The notes: a model not told the origin generated them from the sequence alone. DNA of 52,271 nt from JAAGZL01 sp964628835 (GCA_964628835.1 CAZVME010000018.1:1-52271), one strand, 5' to 3'; positions 1 to 8,739 are shown, counted from the first letter of the stretch. Numbers and translations: made by a program.

Positions 1-55
1 TAATGAAACCGAAACCTTTGTCTGCATTGAACCACTTTACTGTACCTGTACTCAT
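1..55 (-). CDS. Cold-shock protein (CspA family), 5' end only
   Basis: The minus strand from ATG at 55 reads MSTGTVKWFNADKGFGFI up to the window edge, which is the N-terminus of a CspA-family protein. The family is a single OB-fold, single-stranded nucleic-acid binder of about 70 residues acting as an RNA chaperone. The visible part includes the conserved K-W-F-N and the RNP1 motif K-G-F-G-F-I. An AAAGGA ribosome-binding site lies about 9 bases before the ATG. It is the second gene behind the small lysine-rich ORF at 105-272 (49-base gap, same strand). Only 18 codons are in the window, so the paralogue (cspA, cspD, cspE) cannot be named. Confidence 0.85.
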   Translation of the reverse strand, partial: MSTGTVKWFNADKGFGFI

Positions 56-104
56 GTCGTGTTTTCCTTTGTGTATTAAATATTTATTTACTTCGTTTAT
101 TTTA

Positions 105-272
105 CTATGTATCGTCGGCTGTTACTGCTTTATCGTCGTTTCCAGATATAGGTTGGACGTCCTGTGGCTGACTATCGTCTACCCCTGCTTTTCGCAAACG
201 CTTCTCTTCCTTCTTTTTCTTTTTGGCGATTTCTTTCTGGCGCTTTTCAAAAGCGTAATTGGGTTTAGCCAC
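105..272 (-). CDS. Small lysine-rich conserved protein (55 aa)
   Basis: A 55-codon frame starts with GTG at 272 and ends with TAG at 105. An in-frame TAG lies just upstream, so GTG is the only sensible start, and a GAGGAG ribosome-binding site sits 7 bases before it. The protein begins MAKPNYAFEKRQKEIAKKKK, continues with a basic helix to about residue 28, and ends in an acidic, probably disordered tail. I recall very similar small proteins beginning MAKPN-x-A-F-E-K-R-Q in other gammaproteobacteria, of unknown function; that recollection is unsearched. It lies 49 bases upstream of the cold-shock gene on the same strand and may be cotranscribed with it. A nucleic-acid or ribosome-associated role would fit the charge but is not shown. 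Confidence 0.75.
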   Translation of the reverse strand: MAKPNYAFEKRQKEIAKKKKKEEKRLRKAGVDDSQPQDVQPISGNDDKAVTADDT

Positions 273-615
273 TCGTATTCTCCTCTACATAATTCTAGGA
301 CTGCTAGGACTGGAGCCGTTAGAATACGGCATTTTCCAACCGATTGCGCTCTTCATGGCATCGACAACACCCAAAATAAGGTAAAACCGGGTCAGAGAGC
401 AATTAACTCTAATATTAGAAACAACCTTTCTCTTATCAAGTTTTTCATCTTGCTGCGATGGACTTGGCAACCAATCTGCACATTCCCTTCGTAGCGAGAC
501 GCCGCTCCTACAAGAAAAGATAGGGTATTATACCTGTTTTGGCCACTTCAAGAGACCTTCATCACACTATCCGTTCTGCGAGCAGCGGGGGATAGATTAT
601 TTTGCGCAGTGGCAG
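273..615. other. Intergenic region with REP-like segment and a -10 motif
   Basis: This 343-base stretch separates the small gene (starts 272) from the pgi stop (616). It holds a short GC-rich imperfect palindrome at about 491-511, which on the minus strand starts GTAGGAGCGGCGTCTCG; this resembles the GTAGGAGCGG-type repeats common in proteobacterial intergenic DNA. A TATAAT on the minus strand at 532-527 could be the -10 of a promoter for the two small minus-strand genes, but no good -35 is visible. Past the pgi stop, CTATCC/GGATAG (about 569-591) can pair, without a T-run. No convincing gene is present; the open frame at 285-470 lacks a good start. Confidence 0.4.
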
Positions 616-2286
616 TTAGTCACCACCTGAGCGTAATCTTCTGCAATACTCCACCAAGGCCGATGTTGAACCATCGTGTTCGCCTGGGGGTAGATCACCC
701 AGCAACTCTGGCAGTATGACACCGGCCAACTGCTTCCCCAGCTCCACCCCCCACTGATCGAATGAGTTCACATTCCAGATCACACCCTGCACAAAAATCT
801 TGTGTTCATACAGCGCAATCAGGGAACCCAGCCGACGTGGGGTGAGCCGGTCTACCAGCAGGGTGTTGGTTGGGCTATTACCGGGAAACAGTTTGTGGGG
901 AAGCAGCTCGGCTATCTGCTGCGCACTTAGACCGGAGGCCTCCAGTTCGATCTGCGCTTCCTGCTCGGTTTTGCCTTTCATCAACGCCTCGGTCTGGGCC
1001 AGGCAGTTGGACATCAATTTGGCATGCTGATCACCCAGCTCATTGTGACTCTCAACCGGCATGATGAAATCGGCCGGGATCATCTGGGTGCCCTGGTGAA
1101 TCAGCTGATAGAAGGCGTGTTGACCATCGGTACCGGCAGCCCCCCACGCTACGGGACCGGTGCTGTAGTCCACCACACTACCGTCTCGGGTTACCCGCTT
1201 GCCGTTACTTTCCATGTCCGCCTGCTGCAGATAGTCCGGTAACAGGCGCAGATACTGATCATATGGGAGTACCGCATGGGTGGCGGCTCCGGCAAAATTT
1301 GCATACCAGACCCCCAGCAGCGCCAGGATCACCGGCATATTCTGCTCCAGCCCAGTATTGCGAAAATGCACATCCATGGCGTGGGCGCCAGCCAGGAGCT
1401 CATGGAACCGTTCCATACCCACCGCCACGGCGATGGGCAGACCAATGGCTGACCACAGGGAGTAACGTCCACCCACCCAATCCCAGAATACAAACATGTT
1501 GTCGGTATCGATACCGAACTTGGCTACTGCCTCGCTGTTGGTGGACACCGCGACAAAGTGGCTGGCAACGGCCTGCTCATCCTGAAGTGCATCCAGACAC
1601 CAACGACGCGCCGCGTGGGCATTGGTGAGGGTCTCCTGGGTGGTAAAGGTTTTGGAGGCCACAATAAACAGCGTGGTCTCCGGGTCCAGGTACCTGATGG
1701 TCTCAACCAGGTGGGTGGCGTCCACATTGGAGACAAAATGCACCTGTATCTCCGGGATCTGGTAATGGCCCAAGGCCTCGCACACCATGAGCGGGCCCAG
1801 GTTAGAACCACCAATACCGATATTCACCACATCGGTTATGCGCTTGCCAGTGTGACCTCTCCACTCCCCGTTATGCAGCCGTTGGGTAAACCGCTCCATC
1901 TGTTCCAGCACCCGGTTTACTCCAGGCATCACATCTTCACCATCCACCAGCACCGGACGGTTGGAGCGGTTGCGCAGGGCGGTGTGTAGCACGGCACGGC
2001 CCTCGGTGCCATTGATCGCTTCACCCTGGAACATACGGTTAACCCATTCGGGGAGATCTACCGCCTGGGCCAGATGGAACAGCAGCGCCATGGTCTCACC
2101 GCTGATACGGTTCTTGGAGTAGTCCAATAGAATGCCGCAACTGTTTAGGGAGAGCTGTTGAAAGCGATCAGGGCTACGGGCAAACATATCCCGCATATGG
2201 GACGGCTGAATCTGTTGCCAATGCTCCGCCAGGGCTCTCCATTGGTCGGTACCGGTAACTGATTTATTCTGTGTCAACATACTCAC
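616..2286 (-). CDS. pgi: Glucose-6-phosphate isomerase
   Basis: Cytoplasmic enzyme interconverting glucose-6-phosphate and fructose-6-phosphate in glycolysis and gluconeogenesis. The 556-residue length is normal for the bacterial family. Visible family motifs are the sugar-phosphate loop NIGIGGSNLGP (about 155-165), D-W-V-G-G-R-Y-S-L-W-S (269-279), M-E-S-N-G-K with the catalytic-type Glu359, H390 in T-D-G-Q-H, and N-S-F-D-Q-W-G-V-E-L-G-K ending at Lys518. The gene is divergent from glgA with a 92-base intergenic region, which links hexose-phosphate supply with glycogen synthesis. No frameshift or missing catalytic residue is seen. Confidence 0.97.
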   Translation of the reverse strand: MSMLTQNKSVTGTDQWRALAEHWQQIQPSHMRDMFARSPDRFQQLSLNSCGILLDYSKNRISGETMALLFHLAQAVDLPEWVNRMFQGEAINGTEGRAVLHTALRNRSNRPVLVDGEDVMPGVNRVLEQMERFTQRLHNGEWRGHTGKRITDVVNIGIGGSNLGPLMVCEALGHYQIPEIQVHFVSNVDATHLVETIRYLDPETTLFIVASKTFTTQETLTNAHAARRWCLDALQDEQAVASHFVAVSTNSEAVAKFGIDTDNMFVFWDWVGGRYSLWSAIGLPIAVAVGMERFHELLAGAHAMDVHFRNTGLEQNMPVILALLGVWYANFAGAATHAVLPYDQYLRLLPDYLQQADMESNGKRVTRDGSVVDYSTGPVAWGAAGTDGQHAFYQLIHQGTQMIPADFIMPVESHNELGDQHAKLMSNCLAQTEALMKGKTEQEAQIELEASGLSAQQIAELLPHKLFPGNSPTNTLLVDRLTPRRLGSLIALYEHKIFVQGVIWNVNSFDQWGVELGKQLAGVILPELLGDLPPGEHDGSTSALVEYCRRLRSGGD

Positions 2287-2378
2287 CCTGGATCTGTAAT
2301 TATCTTTTCACTTTATTCAATTCACGCGTTAAAGTATATCTATCAACTCATAATAGCTTCTCCACCTAAACAGATAAC

Positions 2379-3899
2379 ATGGCCAGTAGCAGATCGACAT
2401 ACACCCACGGGAGTTCCCCGAAAAAAATCCTGTTCGCCGCCAGTGAGGCCCTGCCCCTGATAAAGACCGGTGGTCTGGCCGACGTGGCCGGTAGCCTGCC
2501 CCCCGCTCTGGGCGCATTGGACCTGGATGTACGACTGGTGCTGCCAGCGTACCCGGAGGCGGTGGAGCGCGCTATACCAGTGAAGACCGTTGCCAGCTTC
2601 AGGATCAGCGGAATACCGGAGCCAGTGCGCATCCTGGAGCAGAAGCTGGATGACAGGCTGCATGTCTACCTTGTAGATGCACCTAGTATGTTCAGCCGCC
2701 CAGGGAACCCCTACACCGAGGCATCCGGGCGACCCTGGGGTGATAACGCCCAGCGCTTTGCCCTGTTCTGCCGCGCCGTTGTTCGAATCGCCCTGAATCA
2801 GGCCGGGCTGGGCTGGCACCCTGATGTGGTGCACTGCAACGACTGGCAGACCGGGCTGGTCCCGGCATTACTGGTCCAGGAGTGGGATCGCCCAGCCACC
2901 ATATTTACCATCCACAACCTCTCCTACCAGGGGATGTTTGATCGCTCCACCTTCATCCAGTTACAGCTACCGGACCAGCTCTGGTCACCGGAGGGGCTGG
3001 AGTTTCATGAACAACTATCTTTCATTAAGGGTGGACTGGTGTTTGCGGACTGGTTGAGCACCGTGAGCCCCACCTATGCCGAGGAGATCCGCACTGCAGA
3101 ATTTGGATATGGCCTGGAGGGACTATTGGACCACCGTGCCGATCGGCTTACCGGTGTACTCAACGGCATCAACTACCAGATTTGGGATCCGGCCACGGAC
3201 AGCAGCATCAAGCAGACCTATGATGCGACCTGCTTCAACCTGAAGCAGGCAAACAAACTTGCCCTGCAACAGGAGCTGGGGCTGGAGCAGGACCGGGAGG
3301 CAATGCTGTTCGGCAACATCGGCCGCATGGTGGAGCAGAAAGGGATCGATATGATCATTGAGATCCTGCCGGAGATAATGCAGAACAAAAAAGTGCAGAT
3401 AGTAATCCTGGGGAGTGGCGAGGAGCAACTTGAACAGGCCCTGCTGGAGGCGGCCGAGAGTCATCCCGGACAAGCGGTGGTTAAGATAGGGTATGACGAA
3501 GATCTGGCCCATCGCATCGAAGCGGGCTGTGACTGCTTCCTGATGCCATCGCGCTTTGAACCCTGCGGGCTGAACCAGCTGTTCAGCCTGCGCTATGGCA
3601 CTGTTCCCATAGTAAACCGTACCGGAGGATTGGCGGATACTGTCACCGATCTCAATCCACACTCCATGCTGGATGAAAGCGCCACTGGCTTTGTGTTCGA
3701 CAACCCGGACGCCGCCTCGCTGCTGGAGGCGGTAAATCGGGCCATTGAGTTCTACCAGCGTCCTGGCATGTGGTGGGAGAAACTGGCTATCCGCGGGATG
3801 GTGCAGGACTTCAGCTGGGATTCCAGCGCTTCCCACTATCTTGATATCTATCGTATGGCGGTGGACAGCCCGGCCAAGAATCCAGTGGCTGCGGCATAA
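2379..3899 (+). CDS. glgA: Glycogen synthase (ADP-glucose type, GT5)
   Basis: Transfers glucose from ADP-glucose to the growing alpha-1,4-glucan chain. The N-terminal K-T-G-G-L-A-D-V (residues 29-36) is the ADP-glucose binding signature of GlgA, and the C-terminal lobe contains S-R-F-E-P-C-G-L-N-Q-L and R-T-G-G-L-A-D-T-V, typical of GT5 enzymes. N-G-I-N-Y-x-x-W-D-P is also present. At 506 residues it carries about 14 extra N-terminal residues compared with classical GlgA (about 477). No strong ribosome-binding site precedes the ATG at 2379, so the start could be slightly different. It is followed within a base by a bidirectional terminator. Confidence 0.95.
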   Translation: MASSRSTYTHGSSPKKILFAASEALPLIKTGGLADVAGSLPPALGALDLDVRLVLPAYPEAVERAIPVKTVASFRISGIPEPVRILEQKLDDRLHVYLVDAPSMFSRPGNPYTEASGRPWGDNAQRFALFCRAVVRIALNQAGLGWHPDVVHCNDWQTGLVPALLVQEWDRPATIFTIHNLSYQGMFDRSTFIQLQLPDQLWSPEGLEFHEQLSFIKGGLVFADWLSTVSPTYAEEIRTAEFGYGLEGLLDHRADRLTGVLNGINYQIWDPATDSSIKQTYDATCFNLKQANKLALQQELGLEQDREAMLFGNIGRMVEQKGIDMIIEILPEIMQNKKVQIVILGSGEEQLEQALLEAAESHPGQAVVKIGYDEDLAHRIEAGCDCFLMPSRFEPCGLNQLFSLRYGTVPIVNRTGGLADTVTDLNPHSMLDESATGFVFDNPDAASLLEAVNRAIEFYQRPGMWWEKLAIRGMVQDFSWDSSASHYLDIYRMAVDSPAKNPVAAA

Positions 3900-3925
3900 A
3901 AAACGGCGCCTTCTGGCGCCGTTTT
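3900..3925. terminator. Bidirectional intrinsic terminator between glgA and panD
   Basis: AAAACGGCGCC (3900-3910), loop TTCT, GGCGCCGTTTT (3915-3925) is a perfect 11-bp stem with A-run and T-run on the two sides. It can end glgA (plus) and panD (minus), which converge here. Confidence 0.9.
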
Positions 3926-3947
3926 CATAATCAGCTAGAGCTTTCAG

Positions 3948-4328
3948 TTACGCAACTTGAGTGGCGATACTGTCTCCGGTATGGGTGACAACATTGTGCT
4001 CATTCAGGTACACCAGACTGGGTTTGAACACCTCAGCAGCCGCCTGATCCATACCGGCATAGGCACATATGATCACCCGGTCTCCCGGGGTAGCTTTGTG
4101 TGCAGCAGCACCGTTTACCGAGATGATCCTGGAACCGGCCTCCGCCTCAATGGCATAGGTGGTAAAACGCTCACCATTGGCAATGTTGTATATCTGAATC
4201 TGCTCGTAAGGCAGGATGCCCGCCAGCTCCATAAAGTCCCTATCAATGGCACAGGATCCTTCATAATCCAGTTCTGCGTGGGTAACGCAAGCGCGGTGCA
4301 ACTTGCATTTGAGAACGGTCAACTGCAT
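3948..4328 (-). CDS. panD: Aspartate 1-decarboxylase proenzyme
   Basis: Decarboxylates L-aspartate to beta-alanine for pantothenate and CoA. The protein is made as a proenzyme that cleaves itself at Gly24-Ser25 to form a pyruvoyl cofactor; the cleavage motif Y-E-G-S-C is at residues 22-26 and Lys9 is conserved. The 126-residue length is normal. An AGGAGC ribosome-binding site precedes the ATG. It is the last gene of the minus-strand pan block, 81 bases downstream of panC, and is followed by the shared terminator at 3900-3925. Confidence 0.96.
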   Translation of the reverse strand: MQLTVLKCKLHRACVTHAELDYEGSCAIDRDFMELAGILPYEQIQIYNIANGERFTTYAIEAEAGSRIISVNGAAAHKATPGDRVIICAYAGMDQAAAEVFKPSLVYLNEHNVVTHTGDSIATQVA

Positions 4329-4409
4329 CTAGGGTTCGCTCCTAAAAAACCAAAACTTACAATCGGCGCAATTATGCTCTATCTACTGCCATTCATCAAA
4401 TAGATGGAC

Positions 4410-5267
4410 CTATGCAGATGGGCTATAGGCCTGAAGGTTGTCGATCAGGCGCGCCTTGCCCAGATACGCCGCCGCCAGGACCACCAGATTTGATATTTTA
4501 TCATCTGGCTCTGAGAGATCCACAGCACTGCGTACAGTGTAATAATCTGGGTTAAAACCGACTTTTTCAAGCTCCTGTTTCGCCTTTTCCTCAAGTTTAG
4601 CGTAATCCCTGCCACCAGACTCGATGGCAGCGGCTGTTTCCAGCATGATTCGGCGCAGTTCCGGGGCCTGTTTCCGCTCTGCGGCTGTGAGGTAGCCGTT
4701 TCTGGAGCTGAGGGCCAAGCCGTCCCCATCCCGCACCGTGGCAACCCCCACAATCTCAATGGGAATACACAGGTCCTGCACCATATTTCTGATCACCAGC
4801 AGTTGCTGATAATCCTTGTCTCCAAACAGGGCCTGGTCCGGCTGCACCATATTGAACAACTTACACACTACGGTGGCCACGCCCACGAAATGGCCAGGGC
4901 GTGAGGCCCCGCACAGGATGTCTGAAACCCCGGGCACCTCCACCCGCGTCTGCTGCTCCTGTGGCTTGGAGTAGACCTCGCTCACCGCGGGGGAAAACAG
5001 CAAATCGGCCCCTTCGACGACCAGTGCCGCAGCATCCTGCTCCATGGTTCGAGGATAGCTCTCGAAGTCCTCTCCGGCTCCAAACTGTAGGGGATTAACA
5101 AAGATGGTGACCACCACCCGATCCGCCAGCTCTCTGGCGCGGCGCACCAGGGCCAGATGCCCAACGTGCAGGTTTCCCATGGTAGGAACCAGGGCGATGC
5201 GTTCGCCATCGGCACGCCACTGTCTGACCTGCTGGCGCAGATCAGTGATAGTTGTGAGAGTTATCAC
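4410..5267 (-). CDS. panC: Pantothenate synthetase (pantoate--beta-alanine ligase)
   Basis: Joins pantoate and beta-alanine using ATP, via a pantoyl-adenylate. It is a nucleotidyltransferase-superfamily protein with the HIGH-like motif H34-V-G-H37 inside P-T-M-G-N-L-H-V-G-H, then G-D-K-D-Y-Q-Q-L and the S-S-R-N-G-Y-L loop typical of PanC. The 285 residues match the family. The start overlaps the panB stop by four bases, indicating translational coupling and cotranscription. Confidence 0.96.
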   Translation of the reverse strand: MITLTTITDLRQQVRQWRADGERIALVPTMGNLHVGHLALVRRARELADRVVVTIFVNPLQFGAGEDFESYPRTMEQDAAALVVEGADLLFSPAVSEVYSKPQEQQTRVEVPGVSDILCGASRPGHFVGVATVVCKLFNMVQPDQALFGDKDYQQLLVIRNMVQDLCIPIEIVGVATVRDGDGLALSSRNGYLTAAERKQAPELRRIMLETAAAIESGGRDYAKLEEKAKQELEKVGFNPDYYTVRSAVDLSEPDDKISNLVVLAAAYLGKARLIDNLQAYSPSA

Positions 5268-6061
5268 CTGTAGCTCTCATTCGCACTCGGATAACTGCCA
5301 TCCTTGACCATCTGTACGAAGGCCTCCAGTGCCTGTAACACGGTATCTGCCTGTAGCATGAAGTTGCGGCAGAACTTGGGGAGCTTATCCAGGGTAATGC
5401 CCAGCATGTCGTACAGCACCAGCACCTGGCCATCGGTATCGCTGCCAGCGCCGATGCCGATCACCGGTATCTCCAGCTCGCGGGTAATCTGCGCCGCCAA
5501 ATCTCTGGGGACGCACTCCAACACCAGCATCTGGGCACCCGCCTCCTGTAGAGAGAGGGCATCTTCACGCATGATCCGGGCCGAATCTTCATCCTTGCCC
5601 TGTACCCGGTATCCACCAAGCCGATGTACCGACTGGGGCAACAGACCCAGATGGGCGCACACCGGGATACCATTTGCCGTAAGTCCGCTTACCGCATCCA
5701 GCTGGGTGGCACCGCCCTCCAACTTCACCATGTGAGCGCCGCCCTCCTTCATCAGGCGACCGGCGTTCTCCAGCGCCTGGGCAGTGGAGCTGTAACTCAT
5801 GAATGGCATATCGGCAATCAGAAAGGATTGCTTACGCACTCTGGACACGTTTTTGGTGTGGTATACCATCTCGCTTACCGCCACCGGCAGTGTGCTCTCC
5901 TGGCCCTGGATAACCATACCCAGAGAGTCACCCACAAGTATCACCTCCACCCCCGCTGCTTCAATCAGCCGGGTAAAGCTGGCGTCATAACTGGTGAGTA
6001 CAGCAATCTTCTCACCCTGCCGTTTCATCTCGTTTAGTGTATTAATTGTGATATCGGGCAT
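5264..6061 (-). CDS. panB: 3-methyl-2-oxobutanoate hydroxymethyltransferase
   Basis: Makes ketopantoate from 2-oxoisovalerate and 5,10-methylene-THF, the first committed pantothenate step. A TIM-barrel family member of normal length (265 aa) with V-G-D-S-L-G-M-V (Asp45 being the Mg-ligand type residue), A-D-M-P-F-M-S-Y, and V-L-E-C-V-P carrying the conserved Glu. It sits between the deoxynucleoside kinase (60-base gap) and panC (4-base overlap). Its use of a folate cofactor fits its neighbour folK. Confidence 0.96.
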   Translation of the reverse strand: MPDITINTLNEMKRQGEKIAVLTSYDASFTRLIEAAGVEVILVGDSLGMVIQGQESTLPVAVSEMVYHTKNVSRVRKQSFLIADMPFMSYSSTAQALENAGRLMKEGGAHMVKLEGGATQLDAVSGLTANGIPVCAHLGLLPQSVHRLGGYRVQGKDEDSARIMREDALSLQEAGAQMLVLECVPRDLAAQITRELEIPVIGIGAGSDTDGQVLVLYDMLGITLDKLPKFCRNFMLQADTVLQALEAFVQMVKDGSYPSANESYR

Positions 6062-6120
6062 AACTGCTGTTCCAGTCTCCGCGTGAGCCTATATCTTAAG
6101 ATGGTATCTCTTAGTGATTA

Positions 6121-6780
6121 TTAAAGCAGTAGCGGACCAGGATTGAAATAGTGCTTGCCACTGCGCACATTGCAGATACGCTCCAACAGCAGTTGATAAT
6201 CCTCTTCCCGCTCCACTGGATTGATCTCGGCCGCGTTGATTATAAGGAGGGGGGAGGAGTTGTAATGATGAAAGAACTCCGCATAGGCATCCCCCAGTCG
6301 TTGCAGATAATCCAGGCTCAGGTTCATCTCATGCGCCCTGGAACGACGCCGCACCCGCCGCTGCAACACCTCGGCCGGGGCCTGCAAATAGACCACCAGA
6401 TCGGGCTGCGGCGCCTCGGGGTTCAGTTTTGAATATACCTTCTCATACAGTTCCAGTTCATCCTTGTCCAGATTCAAGCCGGCGAAGATACGATCCTTCT
6501 CCAACATGAAATCCGCCACCAGTGAGGAACGAAACAGATCCTGATTGCGCAACTCCTGGATCTGCTGGCTGCGTTGAAACAGGAAGAACAGTTGGGTGGG
6601 GAATGCCGATTTGCGACTATCCTGGTAAAAGCGTTCCAGAAACGGGTTTTCGTCCGGCTTTTCCAGCAACAGCTCACCACTAAAACTGTCGGCCAGACGC
6701 TTCACCAAGCTGGTCTTGCCAACTCCAATTGGTCCCTCTACCACCAGATATCCAGGTGGGGTTAATTCTGATCGATTCAT
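6121..6780 (-). CDS. Deoxynucleoside kinase family protein
   Basis: A P-loop kinase of the deoxyadenosine/deoxyguanosine kinase (dNK) family, 219 residues. It shows the Walker A G-P-I-G-V-G-K-T (16-23), the L-E-K-P-D-E-N-P-F-L-E-R-F-Y substrate region, the E-K-D-R segment typical of the family, and an arginine-rich lid (R-R-V-R-R-R-S-R-A-H-E). Members phosphorylate deoxynucleosides for salvage; the substrate here cannot be read from sequence. Its start overlaps the folK stop by four bases, so the two are translationally coupled. The placement folK-dNK-panB recurs in gammaproteobacteria as far as I recall. Confidence 0.85.
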   Translation of the reverse strand: MNRSELTPPGYLVVEGPIGVGKTSLVKRLADSFSGELLLEKPDENPFLERFYQDSRKSAFPTQLFFLFQRSQQIQELRNQDLFRSSLVADFMLEKDRIFAGLNLDKDELELYEKVYSKLNPEAPQPDLVVYLQAPAEVLQRRVRRRSRAHEMNLSLDYLQRLGDAYAEFFHHYNSSPLLIINAAEINPVEREEDYQLLLERICNVRSGKHYFNPGPLLL

Positions 6781-7253
6781 ATTTTTTTTAGCCCAGCAGC
6801 GGGACAGTTTTCCAGCAGTTCTGTTACCAGTCCACGGCCTGGAACCTCCAGATCCCGGGCGATCTCATTCAATGGATATAACACAAAGGCCCGCTCATGC
6901 ATGCCTGGATGTGGCACCTTTAAATCCGGCATATTGATTATGGATGAACCGTATACCAACAAATCCAGGTCCAGGGTGCGCGCTCCCCAACGTTCACCCC
7001 TGATACGGCCCTGGGCCGTTTCTATAACCTGGAGTTGCTCCAGCAGCTCCTCAGGTTTAAGCAGTGTCTCAACCTCTGCCACAGCATTTATATAGTCGGG
7101 TTGCTCTACCCCACCCATAGGTGGGCTCTGGTAGAGACTCGAATAACAGATCACACTTGTATTCTGGATCTGCTCCAGCGCCCTTAATGCCCTGTGCAAC
7201 TGTTCTGCCGGGTCATCCAGATTACTGCCAAGACCTATGTATGCGGCAACCAT
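6777..7253 (-). CDS. folK: 2-amino-4-hydroxy-6-hydroxymethyldihydropteridine pyrophosphokinase
   Basis: Transfers pyrophosphate from ATP to the pterin precursor of dihydropteroate in folate synthesis. The HPPK signature R-W-G-A-R-T-L-D-L-D-L-L-V-Y-G is intact, including the two Mg-binding aspartates, and the N-terminus has the usual Y-I-G-L-G-S-N-L. Length (158 aa) is normal. It is 51 bases downstream of pcnB and overlaps the deoxynucleoside kinase gene by four bases. Confidence 0.95.
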   Translation of the reverse strand: MVAAYIGLGSNLDDPAEQLHRALRALEQIQNTSVICYSSLYQSPPMGGVEQPDYINAVAEVETLLKPEELLEQLQVIETAQGRIRGERWGARTLDLDLLVYGSSIINMPDLKVPHPGMHERAFVLYPLNEIARDLEVPGRGLVTELLENCPAAGLKKI

Positions 7254-7304
7254 ATCACTCTTTGCATCGTTGGAACATATTCTGTTTTCTCACTCCCTCG
7301 GACA

Positions 7305-8597
7305 CTACTCTTTTCCTGCCTCACCGCCTTCTGGAGGGCGTTTCCTACGCCTGCGTCTGGGTCGTTTAGCCTTGGTTGTGGTGCTGCGATCGACTTCGTT
7401 CAGTTCCTGAAATTCTGTCCACCACTTGGCCAGTTCCGGCTCTGCCTCTCCCGATTCCGCACGCAGCAGCATGAAGTCATACCCGGCCCGAAAACGCGGA
7501 TGGGTGAGTAGGCGATGCGGGCGCTTGCCCTGTCTAAACTCAAACCTGTGCTGCATGCACCAGATATCACGCATCTGCAGGCTGAAGCGTTTGGGGATGG
7601 CCACGGTTTTAACCTGATCCGCCAGGACCTCGGATGCCGCCTGTTGCATTGCGGGTTGCGGGCTCTCTCCCGTGGCTTGGATCTGCTCCGCCAGTCTCCG
7701 TACCGGCTCCCACAACAGTACCGCAAACAAAAATGCCGGTGTCACCGGCTTATCCTGACTCACCCTGGTATCGGTATTCTTCAGCCCATTGGCCACAAAG
7801 GTGATGGGGAACAGGTGCTCCTCATGGGAGAGGCTCTCCTCCGTGTCCGGGAACAGATACCCAAAAAGGTCATAATGCCTCAGTTTTTCAAAGGTCTGTA
7901 GCGCCGCCCCATGCATAAACAGCTTGAGCACCTCCTCAAACAATCTGGCAGATGGTATATCGTTCAGCAGGTTACCCAGGTGGAATATGGGGTCTTCGCA
8001 GGCCGGATTGATACTAAAACCCAGTTTGGTGGCAAACCGCACCGCACGCAGCATTCGTACCGGGTCTTCCCTATAGCGCTGCTCCGGGTCTCCCAGCAGT
8101 CTCAGTACCCCGGAATTGAGATCTTCCATGCCGTCGGCATAATCAACCACTCTGAAGTCCTCAATGGAGTAATACAGAGCGTTGACGGTAAAATCCCGGC
8201 GGAGCGCATCCTCTTCGATTGTCCCGTACACATTATCCCGCAACAGCATGCCATTTTCCGTCTCATGCTCACCATCTTCGGATGGTTGCTGCGTGCCTCT
8301 GAAGGTTGCAACCTCGATAACCTCACGTCCGAAGTGGACATGGGCCAGACGAAACCGGCGCCCCACCAGACGACAGTTGCGAAACACCTTTTTTATATCC
8401 TCTGGATGGGCGTCGGTGGCAATATCAAAGTCCTTTGGCTCCCTACCCAGCAACAGATCGCGTACCCCACCACCCACAAGATAGGCTTCATATCCTGATT
8501 TTTTTAGCCGGTACAATACCTTAAGCGCATTTTCACTTATGTTTACACGGGAAATATTGTGGTCAGGACGGGCGATGATTGTTGGAGTTACGATGAT
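7305..8597 (-). CDS. pcnB: Poly(A) polymerase I, probably non-AUG start
   Basis: Adds 3' poly(A) tails to RNA and promotes decay. The nucleotidyltransferase core Y-L-V-G-G-G-V-R-D-L-L-L-G with D-F-D-I-A-T is intact, and the protein ends in the arginine-rich R-R-R-R-R-K-R tail of PcnB. The first ordinary start in frame is TTG at 8516 (403 aa), but it lies inside conserved sequence: the frame upstream reads A-R-P-D-H-N-I-S-R-V-N-I-S-E-N-A-L-K-V-L-Y-R, matching PcnB homologues. The frame is open to a TAA at 8618-8616 with no ATG, GTG or TTG. Three ATC codons (8600, 8597, 8594) follow an AAGGG ribosome-binding site, so I place the start at one of them. E. coli pcnB is known to start at AUU. Confidence 0.88.
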   Translation of the reverse strand: MIVTPTIIARPDHNISRVNISENALKVLYRLKKSGYEAYLVGGGVRDLLLGREPKDFDIATDAHPEDIKKVFRNCRLVGRRFRLAHVHFGREVIEVATFRGTQQPSEDGEHETENGMLLRDNVYGTIEEDALRRDFTVNALYYSIEDFRVVDYADGMEDLNSGVLRLLGDPEQRYREDPVRMLRAVRFATKLGFSINPACEDPIFHLGNLLNDIPSARLFEEVLKLFMHGAALQTFEKLRHYDLFGYLFPDTEESLSHEEHLFPITFVANGLKNTDTRVSQDKPVTPAFLFAVLLWEPVRRLAEQIQATGESPQPAMQQAASEVLADQVKTVAIPKRFSLQMRDIWCMQHRFEFRQGKRPHRLLTHPRFRAGYDFMLLRAESGEAEPELAKWWTEFQELNEVDRSTTTKAKRPRRRRRKRPPEGGEAGKE

Positions 8598-8691
8598 GAT
8601 ATCCCTTAACTTTATTTAATTATTGTCAACTGCTTTTGCCACTCTTCCAAAACACCTGCAAAATAATTAGAAAAAACAGCTATTTTGCACC

Positions 8692-8719
8692 TTGAGACTA
8701 ATTCTGGCATGCGTATAAT
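8692..8719 (+). promoter_or_regulatory. Sigma-70 promoter of tRNA-Glu
   Basis: -35 TTGAGA at 8692-8697, 16-bp spacer, perfect -10 TATAAT at 8714-8719. The expected transcript start is about 14 bases before the tRNA at 8740. Confidence 0.8.
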
Positions 8720-8739
8720 ACACCTCCGCGTGACATAAC

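Noticed and set aside
285..470. 61-residue minus-strand frame upstream of the lysine-rich gene
   Set aside because: Starts with TTG without a ribosome-binding site, overlaps a REP-like segment and resembles no protein I know.
3..494. 163-residue plus-strand frame at the left end
   Set aside because: It runs antisense through the cold-shock and lysine-rich small genes, whose minus-strand frames have ribosome-binding sites and recognisable sequence.
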